Assembly (NCBI GenBank): GCA_030180135.1
Contig: CM058230.1
Coordinates: 107,251,503-107,315,502 of the forward strand
Reading direction: 5' to 3'
Length of the DNA: 64,000 nucleotides
Origin: Orychophragmus violaceus
Taxonomy: Eukaryota; Streptophyta; Magnoliopsida; Brassicales; Brassicaceae
Shown: one piece after another, positions 28,501-40,974 of the stretch
How the letters are laid out: each line of letters opens with the position of its first letter
How positions within the stretch are numbered: position 1 is the first letter of the stretch
Notes under the pieces: generated by a model
The model's input: the letters and a program-made list of their open reading frames with translations, nothing else
The model's database searches: none
Told to the model about the DNA's origin: nothing
Translations under genes and position numbers: made by a program

Positions 28501-31014
28501 TTTCCTCCACCACACCTCCTTACTGTCCATATGAGGGGTTTTGGTCGTGTTACTTTCGAAAAAACTCGACCCGATACTTCCCGGGACATGAACACTTGGT
28601 TTTTCATGCACCGCGACTGTCCCACGGTGCATAGGATCAGTCCACGATCAGTTTATCCTATCCCGTCATTTTTTTTCACCCGTTTCCTCCACCACACCTC
28701 ATTACTGTCTATATGAGGGGTTTTGGTCGTGGTACTTTCGAAAAAACTCGACCCAATCCTTCCCGGGACATGAACACTTGGTTTTTCATGCACCGCGACT
28801 GTCCCACGGTGCATAGGATCAGTCCACGATCGGTTTATCATATACCGTCATTTTTTTTTCACTTGTTTCCTCCACCACACCTCCTTACTGTCCATATGAG
28901 GGGTTTTGGTCGTGTTACTTTCGAAAAAACTCGACCCGATACTTCCCGGGACATGAACACTTGGTTTTTCATGCACCGCGACTGTCCCACGGTGCATAGG
29001 ATCAGTCCACGATCAGTTTATCCTATCCCATCATTTTTTTTTCACCTGTTTCCTCCACCACACCTCCTTACTGTCTATATGAGGGGTTTTGGTCGTGGTA
29101 CTTTCGAAAAAACTCGACCCGATCCTTCCCGGGACATGAACACTTGGTTTTTCATGCACCGCGACTGTCCCACGGTGCATAGGATCAGTCCACGATCAGT
29201 TTATCATATACCGTCATTTTTTCACATGTTTCCTCCACCACACCTCCTTACTGTCCATATGAGGGGTTTTGGTCGTGGTACTTTCGAAAAAACTCGACCC
29301 GATCCTTCCCGGGACATGAACACTTGGTTTTTCATGCACCGCGACTGTCCCACGGTGCATAGGATCAGTCCACGATCGGTTTATCATATACCGTCATTTT
29401 TTTTTTTACCCATTTCCTCCACCACACCTCCTTACTGTCTATATGAGGGGTTTAGGTCGTGGTACTTTCGAAAAAACTCGACCCGATCCTTCCCGGGACA
29501 TGAACACTTGGTTTTTCATGCACCGCGACTGTCCCACGGTGCATAGGATCAGTCCACGATCAGTTTATCATATCCCGTCATTTTTTTTTCACCCGTTTCC
29601 TCCACCACACCTCCTTACTGTCTATATGAGGGGTTTTGGTCGTGGTACTTTCGAAAAAACTCGACCCGATCCTTCCCGGGACATGAACACTTGGTTTTTC
29701 ATGCACCGCGACTGTCCCACGGTACATAGGATCAGTCCACGATCAGTTTATCATATACCGTCATTTTTTTTTTCACCCGTTTCCTCCACCACACCTCCTT
29801 ACTGTCCATATGAGGGGTTTTGGTCGTGGTACTTTCGAAAAAACTCGACCCGATTCTTCCCAGGACATGAACACTTGGTTTTTCATGCACCGCGACTGTC
29901 CCACGGTGCATAGGATCAGTCCACGATCAGTTTATCATATACCATCATTTTTTTTTTCACCTGTTTCCTCCACCACACCTCCTTACTGTCTATATGAGGG
30001 GTTTTGGTCGTGGTACTTTCGAAAAAACTCGACCCGATCCTTCCCGGAACATGAACACTTGGTTTTTCATGCACCGCGACTGTCCCACGGTGCATAGGAT
30101 CAGTCCACGATCAGTTTATCATATCCCGTCATTTTTTTTTCACCCGTTTCCTCCACCACACCTCCTTACTGTCTATATGAGGGGTTTTGGTCGGGGTACT
30201 TTCTAAAAAACTCGACCCGATCCTTCCCGGTACATGAACACTTGGTTTTTCATGCACCGCGACTGTCCCACGGTGCATAGGATCAGTCCACGATCAGTTT
30301 ATCATATACCGTCATTTTTTTTTTCACTTGTTTCCTCCACCACACCTCCTTACTGTCCATATGAGGGGTTTTGGTCGTGTTACTTTCGAAAAAACTCGAC
30401 CCGATACTTCCCGGGACATGAACACTTGGTTTTTCATGCACCGCGACTGTCCCACGGTGCATAGGATCAGTCCACGATCAGTTTATCCTATCCCGTCATT
30501 TTTTTTCACCCGTTTCCTCCACCACACCTCATTACTGTCTATATGAGGGGTTTTGGTCGTGGTACTTTCGAAAAAACTCGACCCAATCCTTCCCGGGACA
30601 TGAACACTTGGTTTTTCATGCACCGCGACTGTCCCACGGTGCATAGGATCAGTCCACGATCGGTTTATCATATACCGTCATTTTTTTTTTCACTTGTTTC
30701 CTCCACCACACCTCCTTACTGTCCATATGAGGGGTTTTGGTCGTGTTACTTTCGAAAAAACTCGACCCGATACTTCCCGGGACATGAACACTTGGTTTTT
30801 CATGCACCGCGACTGTCCCACGGTGCATAGGATCAGTCCACGATCAGTTTATCCTATCCCGTCATTTTTTTTTCACCTGTTTCCTCCACCACACCTCCTT
30901 ACTGTCTATATGAGGGGTTTTGGTCGTGGTACTTTCGAAAAAACTCGACCCGATCCTTCCCGGGACATGAACACTTGGTTTTTCATGCACCGTGACTGTC
31001 CCACGGTGCATAGG
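25528..31014. repeat. 10-monomer higher-order repeat, three consecutive copies (~1829 bp each)
   Basis: Copies run about 25528-27356, 27357-29185 and 29186-31014. In each, ten monomer types follow one order, recognisable by CACATG after a short T-run, GGGTTTAGG (or TTTAAG), CATATCCCG, GATTCTTCCCAGG, ATACCATC, GGTCGGGG with TTTCTAAA, GTGTTA/GATACTT, CTCATTACTG/CCCAATCC, GTGTTA/GATACTT again, and CCTATCC with CACCTG. The TTTCTA marker sits at 26543, 28371 and 30200, giving spacings of 1828 and 1829 bp. Copies differ at a handful of bases. This is a genuine higher-order repeat of the kind known for alpha satellite and some plant centromeric satellites. Confidence 0.88.
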
Positions 31015-31458
31015 ATCAGTCCACGATCAGTTTATCATATACCGTCATTTTTTTTCACATGTTTCCTCCACCACACCTCCTTACTGTCCATATGAGGGGT
31101 TTTGGTCGTGGTACTTTCGAAAAAACTCGACCCGATCCTTCCCGGGACATGAACACTTGGTTTTTCATGCACCGCGACTGTCCCACGGTGCATAGGATCA
31201 GTCCACGATCGGTTTATCATATACCGTCATTTTTTTTTCACCCGTTTCCTCCACCACACCTCCTTACTGTCTATATGAGGGGTTTTGGTCGTGGTACTTT
31301 CGAAAAAACTCGACCCGATCCTTCCCGGGACATGAACACTTGGTTTTTCATGCACCGCGACTGTCCCACAGTGCATAGGATCAGTCCACGATCAGTTTAT
31401 CATATCCCGTCATTTTTTTTTCACCCGTTTCCTCCACCACACCTCCTTACTGTCTATA

Positions 31459-31641
31459 TGAGGGGTTTTGGTCGTGGTACTTTCGAAAAAACTCGACCCG
31501 ATCCTTCCCGGGACATGAACACTTGGTTTTTCATGCACCGCGACTGTCCCACGGTGCATAGGATCAGTCCACGATCAGTTTATCCTATCCCGTCATTTTT
31601 TTTTCACCTGTTTCCTCCACCACACCTCCTTACTGTCTATA
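31459..31641. repeat. Representative satellite monomer (183 bp)
   Basis: One consensus-like monomer, with TGAGGGG taken arbitrarily as start. Landmarks: TTCGAA palindrome at 31482-31487, CCCGGG palindrome at 31507-31512, perfect dyad ATGCACCG (31533-31540) and CGGTGCAT (31552-31559) around an 11-nt loop, direct repeat GATCAGT at 31562-31568 and 31573-31579 separated by CCAC, and a nine-T run at 31596-31604. The T-run is followed by about 40 bases of C/T/A with almost no G, ending in CTGTCTATA. The length is near one nucleosome plus linker, as in many plant satellites. It encodes nothing: the stop-free frame follows from the length being a multiple of three. Confidence 0.95.
31533..31559. other. 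Conserved dyad (8-bp stem, 11-nt loop) in the monomer
   Basis: ATGCACCG and CGGTGCAT are exact reverse complements separated by CGACTGTCCCA. This example is typical; the same arms occur in the great majority of monomers across the array. Departures are single-arm changes, for example CACTG for CACCG near 2632, AGGCACCG at 44332 and CAGTGCAT near 31370, so no compensatory changes were seen. Such a dyad could extrude as a short hairpin or bind a dimeric protein; that is inference only. Confidence 0.8.
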
Positions 31642-34600
31642 TGAGGGGTTTTGGTCGTGGTACTTTCGAAAAAACTCGACCCGATCCTTCCCGGGACATG
31701 AACACTTGGTTTTTCATGCACCGCGACTGTCCCACGGTGCATAGGATCAGTCCACGATCAGTTTATCATATACCGTCATTTTTTTCACATGTTTCCTCCA
31801 CCACACCTCCTTACTGTCCATATGAGGGGTTTTGGTCGTGGTACTTTCGAAAAAACTCGACCCGATCCTTCCCGGGACATGAACACTTGGTTTTTCATGC
31901 ACCGCGACTGTCCCACGGTGCATAGGATCAGTCCACGATCGGTTTATCATATACCGTCATTTTTTTTTTCACCCGTTTCCTCCACCACACCTCCTTACTG
32001 TCTATATGAGGGGTTTAGGTCGTGGTACTTTCGAAAAAACTCGACCCGGTCCTTCCCGGGACATGAACACTTGGTTTTTCATGCACCGCGACTGTCCCAC
32101 GGTGCATAGGATCAGTCCACGATCAGTTTATCATATCCCGTCATTTTTTTTTCACCCGTTTCCTCCACCACACCTCCTTACTGTCTATATGAGCGGTTTT
32201 GGTCGTGGTACTTTCGAAAAAACTCGACCCGATCCTTCCCGGGACATGAACACTTGGTTTTTCATGCACCGCGACTGTCCCACGGTGCCTAGGATCAGTC
32301 CACGATCAGTTTATCATATACCGTCATTTTTTTCTTCACCCGTTTCCTCCACCACACCTCCTTACTGTCCATATGAGGGGTTTTGGTCGTGGTACTTTCG
32401 AAAAAACTCGACCCGATTCTTCCCGGGACATGAACACTTGGTTTTTCATGCACCGCGACTGTCCCACGGTGCATAGGATCAGTCCACGATCGGTTTATCA
32501 TATACCGTCATTTTTTTTTTTACCCATTTCCTCCACCACACCTCCTTACTGTCTATATGAGGGGTTTAGGTCGTGGTACTTTCGAAAAAACTCGACCCGA
32601 TCCTTCCCGGGACATGAACACTTGGTTTTTCATGCACCGCGACTGTCCCACGGTGCATAGGATCAGTCCACGATCAGTTTATCATATCCCGTCATTTTTT
32701 TTTCACCCGTTTCCTCCACCACACCTCCTTACTGTCTATATGAGGGGTTTTGGTCGTGGTACTTTCGAAAAAACTCGACCCGATCCTTCCCGGGACATGA
32801 ACACTTGGTTTTTCATGCACCGCGACTGTCCCACGGTGCATAGGATCAGTCCACGATCAGTTTATCATATACCGTCATTTTTTTTTTCACCCGTTTCCTC
32901 CACCACACCTCCTTACTGTCCATATGAGGGGTTTTGGTCGTGGTACTTTCGAAAAAACTCGACCCGATTCTTCCCAGGACATGAACACTTGGTTTTTCAT
33001 GCACCGCGACTGTCCCACGGTGCATAGGATCAGTCCACGATCAGTTTATCATATACCATCATTTTTTTTTTCACCTGTTTCCTCCACCACACCTCCTTAC
33101 TGTCTATATGAGGGGTTTTGGTCGTGGTACTTTCGAAAAAACTCGACCCGATCCTTCCCGGAACATGAACACTTGGTTTTTCATGCACCGCGACTGTCCC
33201 ACGGTGCATAGGATCAGTCCACGATCAGTTTATCATATCCCGTCATTTTTTTTTCACCCGTTTCCTCCACCACACCTCCTTACTGTCTATATGAGGGGTT
33301 TTGGTCGGGGTACTTTCTAAAAAACTCGACCCGATCCTTCCCGGTACATGAACACTTGGTTTTTCATGCACCGCGACTGTCCCACGGTGCATAGGATCAG
33401 TCCACGATCAGTTTATCATATACCGTCATTTTTTTTTTCACTTGTTTCCTCCACCACACCTCCTTACTGTCCATATGAGGGGTTTTGGTCGTGTTACTTT
33501 CGAAAAAACTCGACCCGATACTTCCCGGGACATGAACACTTGGTTTTTCATGCACCGCGACTGTCCCACGGTGCATAGGATCAGTCCACGATCAGTTTAT
33601 CCTATCCCGTCATTTTTTTTCACCCGTTTCCTCCACCACACCTCATTACTGTCTATATGAGGGGTTTTGGTCGTGGTACTTTCGAAAAAACTCGACCCAA
33701 TCCTTCCCGGGACATGAACACTTGGTTTTTCATGCACCGCGACTGTCCCACGGTGCATAGGATCAGTCCACGATCGGTTTATCATATACCGTCATTTTTT
33801 TTTTCACTTGTTTCCTCCACCACACCTCCTTACTGTCCATATGAGGGGTTTTGGTCGTGTTACTTTCGAAAAAACTCGACCCGATACTTCCCGGGACATG
33901 AACACTTGGTTTTTCATGCACCGCGACTGTCCCACGGTGCATAGGATCAGTCCACGATCAGTTTATCCTATCCCGTCATTTTTTTTTCACCTGTTTCCTC
34001 CACCACACCTCCTTACTGTCTATATGAGGGGTTTTGGTCGTGGTACTTTCGAAAAAACTCGACCCGATCCTTCCCGGGACATGAACACTTGGTTTTTCAT
34101 GCACCGTGACTGTCCCACGGTGCATAGGATCAGTCCACGATCAGTTTATCATATACCGTCATTTTTTTTCACATGTTTCCTCCACCACACCTCCTTACTG
34201 TCCATATGAGGGGTTTTGGTCGTGGTACTTTCGAAAAAACTCGACCCGATCCTTCCCGGGACATGAACACTTGGTTTTTCATGCACCGCGACTGTCCCAC
34301 GGTGCATAGGATCAGTCCACGATCGGTTTATCATATACCGTCATTTTTTTTCCACCCGTTTCCTCCACCACACCTCCTTACTGTCTATATGAGGGGTTTT
34401 GGTCGTGGTACTTTCGAAAAAACTCGACCCGATCCTTCCCGGGACATGAACACTTGGTTTTTCATGCACCGCGACTGTCCCACAGTGCATAGGATCAGTC
34501 CACGATCAGTTTATCATATCCCGTCATTTTTTTTTCACCCGTTTCCTCCACCACACCTCCTTACTGTCTATATGAGGGGTTTTGGTCGTGGTACTTTCGA

Positions 34601-35162
34601 AAAAACTCGACCCGATCCTTCCCGGGACATGAACACTTGGTTTTTCATGCACCGCGACTGTCCCACGGTGCATAGGATCAGTCCACGATCAGTTTATCCT
34701 ATCCCGTCATTTTTTTTTCACCTGTTTCCTCCACCACACCTCCTTACTGTCTATATGAGGGGTTTTGGTCGTGGTACTTTCGAAAAAACTCGACCCGATC
34801 CTTCCCGGGACATGAACACTTGGTTTTTCATGCACCGCGACTGTCCCACGGTGCATAGGATCAGTCCACGATCAGTTTATCATATACCGTCATTTTTTTC
34901 ACATGTTTCCTCCACCACACCTCCTTACTGTCCATATGAGGGGTTTTGGTCGTGGTACTTTCGAAAAAACTCGACCCGATCCTTCCCGGGACATGAACAC
35001 TTGGTTTTTCATGCACCGCGACTGTCCCACGGTGCATAGGATCAGTCCACGATCGGTTTATCATATACCGTCATTTTTTTTTTCACCCGTTTCCTCCACC
35101 ACACCTCCTTACTGTCTATATGAGGGGTTTAGGTCGTGGTACTTTCGAAAAAACTCGACCCG

Positions 35163-36169
35163 ATCCTTCCCGGGACATGAACACTTCGTTTTTCATGCAC
35201 CACGACTGTCCCACGGTGCATAGGATCAGTCCACGATCAGTTTATCATATACCGTCATTTTTTTTCCACCCGTTTCCTCCACCACACCTCCTTACTGTCC
35301 ATATGAGGGGTTTTGGTCGTGGTACTTTCGAAAAAACTCGACCCGATTCTTCCCGGGACATGAACACTTGGTTTTTCATGCACCGCGACTGTCCCACGGT
35401 GCATAGGATCAGTCCACGATCAGTTTATCATATACCATCATTTTTTTTCTCACCTGTTTCCTCCACCACACCTCCTTACTGTCTATATGAGGGGTTTTGG
35501 TCGTGGTACTTTCGAAAAAACTCGACCCGATCCTTCTCGGGACATGAACACTTGGTTTTTCATGCACCGCATCTGTCCCACGGTGCATAGGATCAGTCCA
35601 CGATCAGTTTATCCTATCCCGTCATTTTTTTTCACCCGTTTCCTCCACCACACCTCATTACTGTCTATATGAGGGGTTTTGGTCGTGGTACTTTCGAAAA
35701 AACTCGACCCAATCCTTCCCGGGACATGAACACTTGGTTTTTCATGCACCGCGACTGTCCCACGGTGCATAGGATCAGTCCACGATCGGTTTATCATATA
35801 CCGTCATTTTTTTTTCACTTGTTTCCTCCACCACACCTCCTTACTGTCCATATGAGGGGTTTTGGTCGTGTTACTTTCGAAAAAACTCGACCCGATACTT
35901 CCCGGGACATGAACACTTGGTTTTTCATGCACCGCGACTGTCCCACGGTGCATAGGATCAGTCCACGATCAGTTTATCCTATCCCGTCATTTTTTTTTCA
36001 CCTGTTTCCTCCACCACACCTCCTTACTGTCTATATGAGGGGTTTTGGTCGTGGTACTTTCGAAAAAACTCGACCCGATCCTTCCCGGGACATGAACACT
36101 TGGTTTTTCATGCACCGCGACTGTCCCACGGTGCATAGGATCAGTCCACGATCAGTTTATCATATACCG
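35163..36169. repeat. Satellite sub-block bordering the subfamily switch
   Basis: About five to six monomers. The part near 35.6-36.0 kb repeats the CTCATTACTG/CCCAATCC, GTGTTA/GATACTT, CCTATCC order, so it is a partial further copy of the 10-monomer repeat. The next monomers are the first to carry the G-interrupted T-run and GGGCCATG. Nothing other than satellite is present. Confidence 0.75.
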
Positions 36170-36483
36170 TCATTTTGTTTTCACCCGTTTCCTCCACCAC
36201 ACCTCCTTACTGTCTATATGAGGGGTTTTGGTCGTGGTACTTTCGAAAAAACTCGACCCGATTCTTCCCGGGCCATGAACACTTGGTTTTTCATGCACCG
36301 CGACTGTCCCACGGTGCATAGGATTAGTCCACGATCAGTTTATCATATCCCGTCATTTTTTTTTTCACCCGTTTCCTCCACCACACCTCCTTATTGTCTA
36401 TATGAGGGGTTTTGGTCGTGGTACTTTCGAAAAAACTCGACCCGATTCTTCCCTGGCCATGAACACTTGGTTTTTCATGCACC

Positions 36484-39400
36484 GCGACAGTCCCACGGTG
36501 CATAGGATCAGTCCACGATCAGTTTATCCTATCCCGTCATTTTGTTTTCACCCGTTTCCTCCACCACACCTCCTTACTGTCCATATGAGGGGTTTTGGTC
36601 GTGGTACTTTCGAAAAAACTCGACCCGATCCTTCTCGGGACATGAACACTTGGTTTTTTATGCACCGGGACTGTCCCACGGTGCATAGGATCAGTCCACG
36701 ATCAGTTTATCCTATCCCGTCATTTTTTTTTCACTTGTTTCCTCCACCACACCTCCTTACTGTTCATATGAGGGGTTTTGGTCGTGTTACTTTCGAAAAA
36801 ACTCGACCCGATTCTTCCCGGGCCATGAACACTTGGTTTTTCATGCACCGCGACTGTCCCACGGTGCATAGGATCAGTCCATGATCAGTTTATCATATAC
36901 CGTCATTTTTTTTTCACCCGTTTCCTCCACCACACCTCCTTACTGTCCATATGAGGGGTTTTGGTCGTGGTACTTTCGAAAAAACTCGACCCGATTCTTC
37001 CCGGGCCATGAACACTTGGTTTTTCATGCACCGCGACTGTCCCACGGTGCATAGGATTAGTCCACGATCAGTTTATCATATCCCATCATTTTTTTTTCAC
37101 CCGTTTCCTCCACCACACCTCCTTACTGTCTATATGAGGGGTTTTGGTCGTGGTACTTTCGAAAAAACTCGACCCGATCCTTCTCGGGACATGAACACTT
37201 GGTTTTTCATGCACCGCGACTGTCCCACGGTGCATAGGATCAGTCCACGATCAGTTTATCATATACCGTCATTTTGTTTTCACCCGTTTCCTCCACCACA
37301 CCTCCTTTCTGTCCATATGAGGGGTTTTGGTCGTGGTACTTTCGAAAAAACTCGACCCGATCCTTCCCGGGACATGAACACTTGGTTTTTCATGCACCGC
37401 GACTGTCCCACGTGCATAGGATCAGTCCACGATCAGTTTATCATATACCGTCATTTTTTCACATGTTTCCTCCACCACACCTCCTTACTGTCCATATGAG
37501 GGGTTTTGGTCGTGGTACTTTCGAAAAAACTCGACCCGATCCTTCCCGGGACATGAACACTTGGTTTTTCATGCACCGCGACTGTCCCACGGTGCATAGG
37601 ATCAGTCCACGATCGGTTTATCATATACCGTCATTTTTTTTTTCACCCGTTTCCTCCACCACACCTCCTTACTGTCTATATGAGGGGTTTAGGTCGTGGT
37701 ACTTTCGAAAAAACTCGACCCGATCCTTCCCGGGACATGAACACTTAGTTTTTCATGCACCGCGACTGTCCCACGGTGCATAGGATCAGTCCACGATCAG
37801 TTTATCATATCCCGTCATTTTTTTTTCACCCGTTTCCTCCACCACACCTCCTTACTGTCTATATGAGGGGTTTTGGTCGTGGTACTTTCGAAAAAACTCG
37901 ACCCGATCCTTCCCGAGACATGAACACTTGGTTTTTCATGCACCGCGACTGTCCCACGGTGCATAGGATCAGTCCACGATCAGTTTATCATATACCGTCT
38001 TTTTTTTTTCACCCGTTTCCTCCACCACACCTCCTTACTGTCCATATGAGGGGTTTTGGTCGTGGTACTTTCGAAAAAACTCGACCCGATTCTTCCCGGG
38101 ACATGAACACTTGGTTTTTCATGCACCACGACTGTCCCACGGTGCATAGGATCAGTCCACGATCAGTTTATCATATACCATCATTTTTTTTCACCTGTTT
38201 CCTCCACCACACCTCCTTACTGTCTATATGAGGGGTTTTGGTCGTGGTACTTTCGAAAAAACTCGACCCGATCCTTCCCGGGACATGAACACTTGGTTTT
38301 TCATGCACCGCGACTGTCCCACGGTGCATAGGATCAGTCCACGATCAGTTTATCATATCCCGTCATTTTTTTTCACCCGTTTCCTCCACCACACCTCCTT
38401 ACTGTCTATATGAGGGGTTTTGGTCGGGGTACTTTCGAAAAAACTCGACCCGATCCTTCCCGGTACATGAACACTTGGTTTTTCATGCACCGCGACTGTC
38501 CCACGGTGCATAGGATCAGTCCACGATCAGTTTATCATATACCATCATTTTTTTTTCACCCGTTTCCTCCACCACACCTCCTTACTGTCTATATGAGGGG
38601 TTTTGGTCGTGGTACTTTCGAAAAAACTCGACCCGATCCTTCCCGGGACATGAACACTTGGTTTTTCATGCACCGCGACTGTCCCACGTTGCATAGGATC
38701 AGTCCACGATCGGTTTATCATATACCGTCATTTTTTTTTTCACCCGTTTCCTCCACCACACCTCCTTACTGTCTATATGAGGGGTTTTGGTCGTGGTACT
38801 TTCGAAAAAACTCGACCCGATCCTTCCCGGGACATGAACACTTGATTTTTCATGCACCGCGACAGTCCCACGGTGCATAGGATCAGTCCACGATCAGTTT
38901 ATCCTATCCCGTCATTTTGTTTTCACCCGTTTCCTCCACCACACCTCCTTACTGTCCATATGAGGGGTTTTGGTCGTGGTACTTTCGAAAAAACTCGACC
39001 CGATCCTTCTCGGGACATGAACACTTGGTTTTTTATGCACCGGGACTGTCCCACGGTGCATAGGATCAGTCCACGATCAGTTTATCCTATCCCGTCATTT
39101 TTTTTTCACTTGTTTCCTCCACCACACCTCCTTACTGTTCATATGAGGGGTTTTGGTCGTGTTACTTTCGAAAAAACTCGACCCGATTCTTCCCGGGCCA
39201 TGAACACTTGGTTTTTCATGCACCGCGACTGTCCCACGGTGCATAGGATCAGTCCACGATCAGTTTATCATATACCGTCATTTTTTTTTCACCCGTTTCC
39301 TCCACCACACCTCCTTACTGTCCATATGAGGGGTTTTGGTCGTGGTACTTTCGAAAAAACTCGACCCGATTCTTCCCGGGCCATGAACACTTGGTTTTTC

Positions 39401-40346
39401 ATGCACCGCGACTGTCCCACGGTGCATAGGATTAGTCCACGATCAGTTTATCATATCCCATCATTTTTTTTTCACCCGTTTCCTCCACCACACCTCCTTA
39501 CTGTCTATATGAGGGGTTTTGGTCGTGGTACTTTCGAAAAAACTCGACCCGATCCTTCTCGGGACATGAACACTTGGTTTTTCATGCACCGCGACTGTCC
39601 CACGGTGCATAGGATCAGTCCACGATCAGTTTATCATATACCGTCATTTTGTTTTCACCCGTTTCCTCCACCACACCTCCTTTCTGTCCATATGAGGGGT
39701 TTTGGTCGTGGTACTTTCGAAAAAACTCGACCCGATCCTTCCCGGGACATGAACACTTGGTTTTTCATGCACCGCGACTGTCCCACGGTGCATAGGATCA
39801 GTCCACGATCAGTTTATCATATACCGTCATTTTTTCACATGTTTCCTCCACCACACCTCCTTACTGTCCATATGAGGGGTTTTGGTCGTGGTACTTTCGA
39901 AAAAACTCGACCCGATCCTTCCCGGGACATGAACACTTGGTTTTTCATGCACCGCGACTGTCCCACGGTGCATAGGATCAGTCCACGATCGGTTTATCAT
40001 ATACCGTCATTTTTTTTTTCACCCGTTTCCTCCACCACACCTCCTTACTGTCTATATGAGGGGTTTAGGTCGTGGTACTTTCGAAAAAACTCGACCCGAT
40101 CCTTCCCGGGACATGAACACTTAGTTTTTCATGCACCGCGACTGTCCCACGGTGCATAGGATCAGTCCACGATCAGTTTATCATATCCCGTCATTTTTTT
40201 TTCACCCGTTTCCTCCACCACACCTCCTTACTGTCTATATGAGGGGTTTTGGTCGTGGTACTTTCGAAAAAACTCGACCCGATCCTTCCCGAGACATGAA
40301 CACTTGGTTTTTCATGCACCGCGACTGTCCCACGGTGCATAGGATC
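36484..40346. repeat. 13-monomer block (2375 bp) and partial tandem copy
   Basis: The segment starting at the GCGACAGTCCC monomer at 36484 is repeated from 38859 at offset 2375 bp and stays collinear to about 40346. Shared markers are TTTTTTATGCACCGGGAC (36654/39029), CTGTTCATATG, the GGATTAGTCC and CCCATCATT monomer, CCTCCTTTCTGTCC, and ACACTTAGTTTTTC. Copy 1 has a private 1-bp deletion, CCCACGTGCAT near 37411, where copy 2 reads CCCACGGTGCAT. A further copy of the whole block lies at 52542-54860. Confidence 0.83.
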
Positions 40347-40974
40347 AGTCCACGATCGGTTTATCATATACCGTCATTTTTTTTTTCACTTGTTTCCTCC
40401 ACCCCACCTCCTTACTGTCCATATGAGGGGTTTTGGTCGTGTTACTTTCGAAAAAACTCGACCCGATACTTCCCGGGACATGAACACTTGGTTTTTCATG
40501 CACCGCGACTGTCCCACGGTGCATAGGATCAGTCCACGATCAGTTTATCCTATCCCGTCATTTTTTTTTCACCTGTTTCCTCCACCACACCTCCTTACTG
40601 TCTATATGAGGGGTTTTGGTCGTGGTACTTTCGAAAAAACTCGACCCGATTCTTCCCGGGCCATGAACACTTGGTTTTTCATGCACCGCGACTGTCCCAC
40701 GGTGCATAGGATCAGTCCACGATCAGTTTATCATATACCGTCATTTTTTTCACCCGTTTCCTCCACCACACCTCCTTACTGTCTATATGAGGGGTTTTAG
40801 TCGTGGTACTTTCGAAAAAACTCGACCCGATTCTTCCCGGGCCATGAACACTTGGTTTTTCATGCACCGCGACTGTCCCACAGTGCATAGGATCAGTCCA
40901 CGATCAGTTTATCATATACCGTCATTTTGTTTTCACCCGTTTCCTCCACCACACCTCCTTACTGTCTATATGAG

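Larger units (their letters stand above)
29310..35162. repeat. 17-monomer (3114 bp) tandem duplication overlapping the 10-mer array
   Basis: Positions about 29310-32048 match 32424-35162 at a constant offset of 3114 bp. Shared rare features include TTTTTTACCCATTTCC (29401/32515), CCCGGAACATG (30046/33160), TTTCTAAAA (30200/33314), CACCGTGACTG (30990/34104) and CCCACAGTGC (31367/34481). The unit therefore contains one complete 10-monomer repeat plus seven further monomers. The last part of the first unit (about 32050-32423, two monomers with GAGCGG and GTGCCTAGG) has no matching partner at the same offset, so the second copy has lost or replaced it. Confidence 0.85.

Noticed and set aside
31459..31641. 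CENP-B-box-like motif in the monomer
   Set aside because: TTCGAAAAAACTCGACC has a superficial TTCG start, but the rest of the 17-bp box consensus is not matched.
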